Source: Planctomycetota bacterium (GTDB lineage Bacteria > Planctomycetota > UBA8108 > UBA1146). From it: a DNA stretch of 7,687 nucleotides. This document shows, piece after piece, positions 1-5,836 of this stretch (position 1 is the stretch's first letter; the number at the start of each line of letters is the position of its first letter). The DNA lies in assembly GCA_002691835.1 (NCBI GenBank), contig NZJA01000004.1, positions 1-7,687 of the forward strand, read 5' to 3'. The translations under genes and the position numbers were made by a program. The notes beneath the pieces are model-generated. The model saw only the letters and a program-made list of their open reading frames with translations. It was not told where the DNA came from and searched no databases.

Positions 1-36
1 AACGTCGTACGATCCGGCGCTCCCGGGGCGGTCAAG

Positions 37-3000
37 ATGTCGGCCACGTCCTGGATGAACGCGCCGCAGTACTCCAGCCCGCCGGTGATGTCCACGCCCA
101 GGAGCGGCGTGAGCCGCGCGAAGACCGTCGCCGCGGCCAGGGCGTCACTCCACCGATCAGCCTCGGGAGGAACGCAGCCGGTGCGGCCACAACAATCGCG
201 GGAGAAGCAACAAACACAAACCGGTCCGTCCCCGCGGTCCGTCGCGTTGGCGGAGAAGAACGAGGCGGAGCGAAGGGAGAAGCTCCTCGCGGCTCAGATG
301 GCTACGATGAATGAAGAGCGTACACAGATGCAGTCCAACCTGGCGCTCCTAGGTGTCAAGATGGGGGATTTGGAGACAGAGGCGGAGACGCGGAGAGCGG
401 AGCTCGAGCGCGAAAAGGTGAAGGGGGCGGCGGCGCGCGCGGCGCTCGAGTCGGCCAGGCTCGAGAAACTCGCCGCCGTCGAGGAGAAGGAGTTTACGAT
501 CGAGGCGCAGGCGGGTATGCTGCAGCAGCTCAGCGCCGAGCTCGAGCGCGCGGAGAAGTGCAGGGAGGACGCCGAGCGGGCCAAATCGAGCAAGGATGAC
601 AAGCTCGCGCGGACGCAACTCGAGCTCGAAAAGTGCGCCAAGGAACTCGCGCAGAAGCAGCACCAGATTCACCACATGCAATCCGGCGGCGACATCATGG
701 GCCGCGACTCGCTCGGCAGCAGCGTCGGACGCGTCTCCCTCGGCGGCGGCCGGAGGTCATCCGTCTACGGCGGCGGCCAGGACGTCATGGAGGACCTGCG
801 CCAGGCGGAGAGCGTGGCGAGGCAGAGCCAGGAGCGCTTGATCGAACTCGTGGCGGCGAAACAGGCGGCGGAGCGGGACGCCTCGGACGCCCGCGCCGCC
901 GCCGCCAAGTGGGAGTCCGAGGTGACCGCGCGACGCGACGAGGTGGAGATGATGCAGGAGGAGCTGGAGGCTTGCCTCGAGGTTGAGCGAAGTGAGCGGC
1001 GCAAGGCTGAGGAGTTGTACGAGATGGCAAAGGAGGAAAAGGCGGGGCTCGAGCGAATCGTTTCCACCCGAGCCGAGGAGATTTCCACCCTGGAGGAGAG
1101 GCTGGTGGAGGCGACCGCCGCCGCGGACGAGATCCGCGCGGGTATCGAGGAGAGGGACCAACTGCTACGTGACGGCGACGCCATGCTCGAGCAGAAGGAG
1201 GCTGAGCTCGACCAAGCCGCCGAGTACGCCCTCTCGCTGCAAAATAACCTCGACGAGCTACGGGCGGAACAGGAGCGGATGCGCGCCGAGAAGGACGCGG
1301 GGTCACCCCCCCGGCCGTCCGAGGAGGAAAACGCGCGGAACAAAGAGGCGCTCATCCTCCACCTCAAGTCCGAGAACGAGGCGCAGGTCAAGGCTGCGGA
1401 GCGTGAGATTGAGACTTTGAAGTTTCAGCTCGAGGAGAGAGACGTAGCCGTGTCCGACGCCGAGGGCAAACTCGCGGCGCGCGAGGCTGAATGCGCCAAG
1501 CTCCAGAGCGAGGTTTTCGCAAAGTCCAACGCGCTGTCCCCGCTGAAGCAGCGCGCGGACGCGGCGCAGAACGTGTTGAACGCGATGGAGAAGGAGCTCG
1601 ACTCCCGGGACGCTCAGCTCAGGACGGTGACGGATCAGCTCATGGCGGCGATGTCCGCGGAGAAGCGCCAGACGCGGGCGGTGGCGCGGCTCGAGATGTC
1701 GCTGGCGGAGCGCGAAGAGACGGTGCGCAACATGAACGAGCAGCTCAGGGAGGTCTCCACGAAAGCTGGCATGGCCTCCGCGGTGAAGAAGGAACGGGAC
1801 CAGTACCACCAGATGTTTGAAAACGCCGAGAACGCGAGGCGGACGCTGGAGCAATCGCTCGCGTCCAACCGGGACGAAAACGTTCACAGGCTTCACCTCG
1901 CGCAGCAGGAACGCGCCGCCGCGCTGTCCCGCGCGGAGGCTCTACAGGCGACCGTCTCTAGCAAGGAGGCGCAGGCGCAGTCGCTGGTGGAGAAGGCGTC
2001 GGCGGCGGAGCGAGCGGCGGAGTTTGAACGGACGAAGCTCGCGGGTCTCGCCGCCGCCGCCGACGAGGCGGTTGAAAACGCAAACGCGCAGGTGATCGAA
2101 ACCCGCGCGGAACTCGAGGGGCAGATGCTCCAGATGCGAACCGAGCTCGGGCACCAGGTGGAGGAGGCGGAGGCGCGGGTAGGGGAAGTCCAATCCGCCG
2201 CGGAGGCGAGGGTGGCGTTGGTTGAATCGCAACTCAAGGCTTCCCTCGAGGAGGTTGCCCGGCTCACCGGGGAACTCGAGTCCGCGCGGCGCTCGCAGGT
2301 TTCGTCCGACGTGGACCGCCAGTTGAGGCTGCGGCTCGAGGGCGAGGTCCACGTCGCCAAGACCAACGTCGCATCCGCTAACGTCCGCGTGGAAGAGGCG
2401 CGCGCTGCTCTCAAGGCGGCGGAGGATCGATCCCTCGAGCTCGAACAAAGGCTCGTCGACGCCGAGCGCCAACTGCGAGTCGAGCGCCGCGATAAGGAGG
2501 AGCGACTCGAGGTGGCCGCGAAGCTCCAGGCTGAGCGCGAGGACGCCGCCGCGCACGCCACGCGCGAGCTTGAGGGCAGGCTACACGCCGCGGAGTCCGC
2601 CGCGGAGGCTGGCGCCGCGGAGGTGGACCGGCTGAACGCCGCGGTTGTGTCGCTCAGGTCCGAGGTGACGGACGCGGGGGGCATAACCGCCGAGGCGGCG
2701 GCGAAGATCGCGCACCTCGAGGATGAACTCGCCGCCGCGGACGAGATGATCACCACCGCCAAAGCCGAGGCTGCGGACTACAAGTCCAAGGCTGACGACA
2801 CCGAGAAGGAGAGCCTCTTCTTCTTGGGCGAGATGCAGGTGGCGGTTGCCGACGCGGAGAAGAAAATCGTCGCGCTGCACAAGACGGTGGCGTCCCGGGA
2901 TCTGAAGCTCTCGCAGCTCACCGCCGAGGTCAAGGCGTTAAAGGAGGTGCTCAGGGACAGGGAGGAGAAGCTCGGAAACGTGGACGCACGGACAGCCGCG

Positions 3001-3939
3001 ATGAAAAAGGCGCATCACGAGGAACTCGAGTCCATGAAGGGTGAGGGCGACGGGCACTCCATCATGCTGGAGATGGAAACCAATCAGCTCCGCGAGAATT
3101 TGGAGGATAAGCGGTCCAAGATCAAACGGCTCCAAGAGGACCTCGGCGTCGCGTCCGACAAGAACAAAACCTTGCTCGATCAGTGCGAGCGCGCGAGGGC
3201 GGCGCAGTCCATCGCCGAGGAGACAGCCGCGGACGCGCTCAAGGTTCGCGATGAATTCGCCGCGGCGATGAAGAGCCAGCACGAGACCAACTCCCGGGCA
3301 AACGCCGCCGCCGACGAGGCGTACAAGCTCCACGTGGAGGAACTCGAGGATGAGCTCAAGTACGAGCGGACCCGCGCAGCTGCGTTGGCGAGGGAGGCGT
3401 GGAAGCGGGGTATGCGGCCGGATGACCTGAGTGGGGACGCGGCGACCGCGCTGGAGGATTTGGTCGGCGAGGAGATGTCGGCGGCGTCGCCGCAGACGAG
3501 GATCCAGTGGATGACGGAATCCGCGACCAAGATTGACTTTGCCAAGTTCAAATCGAGCGTCGAGAAGATCGCCGCGGGGAAGCGCGGGCCGGGCCTCGCG
3601 GCGGCGGGCACGCCGGTCGGTGCAGAGCGGCCGATGCTCCTGTCGCAGCTGGTGAGCTCGGTGAAGAAGGCTGCGCCGATTCCCGCCACCGTCACGCCGA
3701 CGGCGCAGCCCAGGTTCCTGGCGATGGCAAACAAGGAGAACGGATCGGTCAACGGGTTCACGCCGTCGCCAGCCGCGGCGAGGTTGAAGCGTTCGAAGAA
3801 CGGCAACGAGAACGATGCCGAGAACGTGGTAGCCGCGCTGGGGAAGATGGAGATGACCGTCGGGGACGACCGGAGGATAACTCGGGGACTGTCCAGGCGC
3901 GAGGCTCTCACCGAGATGAGAAACGGAACCGCAAACTAA
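37..3939 (+). CDS. Large coiled-coil protein with basic head and degron-bearing tail, function unknown
   Basis: I do not recognise a named family. The 1300-residue product is dominated by Glu/Lys/Arg/Ala/Leu-rich sequence with heptad-like spacing, from about residue 70 to 208 and again from about 250 to 1120, as in long parallel coiled coils. Residues 1-68 are basic and Ser/Pro-rich (disordered head). Gly/Ser and Pro-rich breaks occur at 215-249 and 422-428. Residues about 1120-1185 are less heptad-like and hold two of the only four Trp (W6, W292, W1122, W1158). The remaining tail is disordered and basic, with a KEN motif (1233-1235), an RLKRSK patch (1249-1254) and RxxLxxxxN (1288-1296). No kinesin, myosin or SMC ATPase motif is seen, so a motor or SMC protein is unlikely. 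The ATG at 37 has A at -3 and starts a plausible disordered head, but the frame is open to the window edge (12 more codons), so the true start could lie upstream. The stop is TAA. No intron is needed. A structural or scaffold role in spindle, centrosome or nucleus is inference. Confidence 0.85.
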   Translation: MSATSWMNAPQYSSPPVMSTPRSGVSRAKTVAAARASLHRSASGGTQPVRPQQSREKQQTQTGPSPRSVALAEKNEAERREKLLAAQMATMNEERTQMQSNLALLGVKMGDLETEAETRRAELEREKVKGAAARAALESARLEKLAAVEEKEFTIEAQAGMLQQLSAELERAEKCREDAERAKSSKDDKLARTQLELEKCAKELAQKQHQIHHMQSGGDIMGRDSLGSSVGRVSLGGGRRSSVYGGGQDVMEDLRQAESVARQSQERLIELVAAKQAAERDASDARAAAAKWESEVTARRDEVEMMQEELEACLEVERSERRKAEELYEMAKEEKAGLERIVSTRAEEISTLEERLVEATAAADEIRAGIEERDQLLRDGDAMLEQKEAELDQAAEYALSLQNNLDELRAEQERMRAEKDAGSPPRPSEEENARNKEALILHLKSENEAQVKAAEREIETLKFQLEERDVAVSDAEGKLAAREAECAKLQSEVFAKSNALSPLKQRADAAQNVLNAMEKELDSRDAQLRTVTDQLMAAMSAEKRQTRAVARLEMSLAEREETVRNMNEQLREVSTKAGMASAVKKERDQYHQMFENAENARRTLEQSLASNRDENVHRLHLAQQERAAALSRAEALQATVSSKEAQAQSLVEKASAAERAAEFERTKLAGLAAAADEAVENANAQVIETRAELEGQMLQMRTELGHQVEEAEARVGEVQSAAEARVALVESQLKASLEEVARLTGELESARRSQVSSDVDRQLRLRLEGEVHVAKTNVASANVRVEEARAALKAAEDRSLELEQRLVDAERQLRVERRDKEERLEVAAKLQAEREDAAAHATRELEGRLHAAESAAEAGAAEVDRLNAAVVSLRSEVTDAGGITAEAAAKIAHLEDELAAADEMITTAKAEAADYKSKADDTEKESLFFLGEMQVAVADAEKKIVALHKTVASRDLKLSQLTAEVKALKEVLRDREEKLGNVDARTAAMKKAHHEELESMKGEGDGHSIMLEMETNQLRENLEDKRSKIKRLQEDLGVASDKNKTLLDQCERARAAQSIAEETAADALKVRDEFAAAMKSQHETNSRANAAADEAYKLHVEELEDELKYERTRAAALAREAWKRGMRPDDLSGDAATALEDLVGEEMSAASPQTRIQWMTESATKIDFAKFKSSVEKIAAGKRGPGLAAAGTPVGAERPMLLSQLVSSVKKAAPIPATVTPTAQPRFLAMANKENGSVNGFTPSPAAARLKRSKNGNENDAENVVAALGKMEMTVGDDRRITRGLSRREALTEMRNGTAN
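145..240 (+). other. Basic Ser/Pro-rich disordered head of the coiled-coil protein (distal part)
   Basis: Residues 37-68 continue a low-complexity head (residues 1-68) rich in Ser, Pro, Gln, Arg and Thr, with no hydrophobic core pattern. The whole head carries proline-directed sites at S14-P, T20-P-R and S65-P-R, and basic residues at R22, R27, K29, R35, R40, R50, R55, K57 and R67. Basic Pro-rich tails of this kind bind microtubules or nucleic acid in several unrelated families. Here that is only a possibility, because no specific domain is recognisable. Confidence 0.5.
679..783 (+). other. Gly/Ser/Arg hinge interrupting the coiled coil
   Basis: Residues 215-249 break the heptad pattern with a Gly/Ser-rich stretch: GGD at 217-219, SLGSS at 225-229, SLGGGRRSSVYGGG at 234-247. 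Coiled coil resumes at about residue 250 (VMEDLRQAES). The RRSS at 239-242 resembles a basophilic (PKA/AGC-type) phosphorylation motif. The most likely role is a flexible hinge dividing a short N-terminal rod (about 140 residues) from the long rod (about 870 residues). Phosphorylation is inferred from the motif alone. Confidence 0.6.
3394..3591 (+). other. Possible small folded segment after the coiled coil
   Basis: Residues about 1120-1185 follow the last clear heptads. They contain W1122, W1158, F1168 and F1171 in a chain otherwise almost free of aromatics, and mix helical stretches (ALEDLVGEEM, residues 1138-1147) with turns. The part at 1156-1176 (IQWMTES..KIDFAKFKSSVEK) looks amphipathic. 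This is the only part of the protein that resembles a small helical domain or a partner-binding segment. I do not recognise it as any named domain. Confidence 0.35.
3733..3741 (+). other. KEN-box motif in the coiled-coil protein
   Basis: Codons aag gag aac encode K1233-E1234-N1235 in the context NKENGS, inside a disordered tail. The KEN box is a known recognition motif for APC/C with its Cdh1/Cdc20 co-activators, and works in disordered regions like this one. Two S/T-P sites (T1242-P, S1244-P) follow within ten residues. The motif is seen directly; that it is functional is inference, since three residues can occur by chance. The nearby full destruction box makes chance less likely. Confidence 0.5.
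3898..3924 (+). other. Destruction-box motif (RxxLxxxxN) at the C-terminus
   Basis: Residues 1288-1296 read REALTEMRN, an exact match to the extended D-box consensus RxxLxxxxN, four residues before the stop. The D-box is a known APC/C degron. Its place at the extreme C-terminus, 52 residues after a KEN motif and in a region without coiled-coil character, makes it accessible. RxxL alone is common in this Arg/Leu-rich protein and would mean little; the full nine-residue pattern outside the coiled coil is more informative. Confidence 0.5.
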
Positions 3940-4063
3940 CACCGGGACTGGGAGGGGGGATTCATACGCACACACTAGAACGTTCATCAATATGACGTCG
4001 TGTCACAAATCGTTCGCTAACTAATTCGTAGTAGTCTACACGTTCGTTGTCACCCGTGTCGCT
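3940..4063. other. Convergent 3' intergenic region shared by both genes
   Basis: These 124 bp separate the TAA of the plus-strand coiled-coil gene from the TGA of the minus-strand EML gene. It opens with a G-rich run (about 3943-3960) and then falls to 44% GC over 3961-4060 by hand count, against plainly GC-rich coding flanks. Neither AATAAA nor the green-algal TGTAA poly(A) signal appears on either strand. Both 3' ends must fall here or inside the opposite gene, so overlapping 3' UTRs are likely. No strong hairpin or small ORF is evident. Confidence 0.7.
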
Positions 4064-5836
4064 TCACAGCACGATGCGCCACTGACACAAGGTCATATCC
4101 GCGCCCACCGTGACGAGGTAGGTGTCGTCGAACATGAACCTCACCTGCGTCACCTTGGCCGAATGCGCGCCGAAGGTTCGACCCGCGCAGCCCTTATGCG
4201 CTGGGTACTGATACATGTTCAGCATACCGAACTGGTCGCCGCTCGCGACGACCGTCCTGGTGTGGCTTCGGTCGCAGGTGGTCACGTCGGTGCCCATGGA
4301 GTACCGCGGCAGGATCCCTTGCACCGGCCACCCCGCCACGCACGTCCACGTCGCCCAGTCCATGTTCCTGGTATCCGCCGGGAACTTAATCTGCTTACCA
4401 CTAGGCATCTCCCAAAAGAGCATCTCGAAGTCCCCAGAGTTGCTCTGCATCACGGTGCTGTCCTCGGACCAGTCGATGTGCCGGATGTAACTCGCGTGGC
4501 CCTTCGCGACGCCCATGCGTCCGTACTGCTTACCCACGTCGTACACGTCGATGTAATTATCGTGCGAACCGACGCCCAGGTACTGACCGTTCGGCGAATA
4601 CTTCAACTCGTGTATGGGCTCCTCCCTGTCCTTCTTGGCGTGTATGGTGTCCAGGCTGTCGGCGCTGAGAACCACCAGGCCGCCGCCCGCGAGGCCGATG
4701 GCGATCTGCGAGCCGTCGGGATGGTACGCGACGCTCCTTCCTTTGGCGCCCAAATCGCGAACCATGACCATCCTTCGACTGGCCACGTCCCACACGCGCA
4801 CCGTGCAGTCGTCACCCACCGTGCACATCTGGTGTTCGCCGGGGTGCGTGGCGAGGCCCCATATGGTGCCGTATCCGTGACCCTGGAGCATCAGCGTGTA
4901 CGTGTACGAGGTGGTGTCCATCTCGTAAATCTCGCCGGTGCGGATGCCGACGACGAGCATGCTGCCGGATAGGTGCATCGCCTTGATGCAACCCGACATC
5001 GCCTGCGGGTGGTTAATCTCAACCTCCTTCAGGCACTGCATCAGGTCGATGGTCCAGAACTTAACCTTACCCTCCTTCCCGCCCGATATGACGACGTCCC
5101 TGGTGGCGATGACGGCGTGCGTCACCTGGTGGCACCGGCGCATGTTCGTCGCCAGCTGGTACCCTTTGAACAGGTAGAGGCTACCGTCCTGCGTCCCAAC
5201 GACGGTGGTATCGGGACCCGGGAAGCAGCAGCACAGCATGGTCTGGATCTTACCCCGCTTGGAGAACAGCGCCTTCCTCGCCACGAACGGCGAGGTGCTC
5301 CAGAACATCAGGTGTTTCACGCCGCACGTCACCACGTAGTCCTGGAACGGCGACCACGACACGCTGACGATCTTCTCGGGCGAACCCTTGGACGAAGCCA
5401 GCATCGTCCCGGTTTGCCACCTGTACACCGCCAGCGAGTGGTTAGCATCCGCGCCCACCGCGCACAACAACGTACCGTCCCTGGAGAACGTCGCGGACAC
5501 GATGGCCTTCTTGAGGAAGCCCTGGAGGATCGCGAGCGGTCGCCGCGGGTCGTCGCTGGACCACACGATCAACTTGGGGTTCCGCCCAACCTCGCCGGTT
5601 GCGAATATGCTCCCGGTTGGGTGCCTGGCGCAACACAGGACATCGTCGGTGTGCCCGGTGACGCCGTCCACGGTGGGGTTATCCGCGAGGAACCGCTGCG
5701 TGTTGCTCTCGCGGTTGTACACGATGCCGAGCGATGCGGTGTGATAGACCACCTCGCCCCGCGCTGTGTAGAATAAGTTATCCCTGGTATCGTGAGCCCT
5801 GTACCCGTGGACAAACTCGAGCTCCGCGGCTTCCAT
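4064..5836 (-). repeat. HELP + TAPE unit 2 (complete, C-terminal)
   Basis: Residues 618-1207 form a complete EML unit: HELP, then GHTDDV (first blade) and a series of WD-type blades ending in CQWRIVL. In known EML structures the HELP motif is an integral part of the first of two fused atypical beta-propellers. This unit matches unit 1 without gaps at an offset of 690 residues (2070 bp) across the SHDN to GWPVQG stretch. Protein identity is clear but DNA identity is patchy (for example an 11-base match at 4320-4330 and 6390-6400), so the duplication is old. Confidence 0.85.

Noticed and set aside
765..1391. 208-codon minus-strand Ser/Arg/Ala-rich open frame, and a similar 289-codon one at 1893-2762
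   Set aside because: Both are reverse-complement shadows of Glu/Ala/Leu codons of the coiled coil (gag read as ctc, gcg as cgc), with no independent support.
401..3350. Many copies of CTCGAG across the coiled-coil gene, as a possible dispersed repeat
   Set aside because: They are mostly in frame as ctc gag (Leu-Glu), reflecting biased codon choice and the frequent Leu-Glu pair in heptads rather than a DNA element.
37..3939. Identification as myosin tail, SMC, kinesin or lamin
   Set aside because: There is no ATPase motif (P-loop, switch, ABC signature) and no lamin-type tail or CaaX end. Similarity to such proteins would only reflect generic coiled-coil composition.
2938..3990. 350-codon minus-strand open frame antisense to the end of the coiled-coil gene
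   Set aside because: Its Arg/Leu/His-rich product has no recognisable fold and mirrors the GC-rich codons of the plus-strand gene, where stops on the opposite strand are rare.
3985..4000. CRE-like TGACGTCG in the intergenic region as a promoter element
   Set aside because: Both genes end here, so no promoter is expected, and a near-palindromic octamer is easily met by chance.
4163..5776. Two nearly continuous plus-strand open frames (269 and 267 codons) antisense to the EML gene
   Set aside because: They lie opposite a well-supported WD40/HELP coding region and their composition (Val/Ala/Arg/His-rich) is typical of antisense shadow frames in high-GC DNA.
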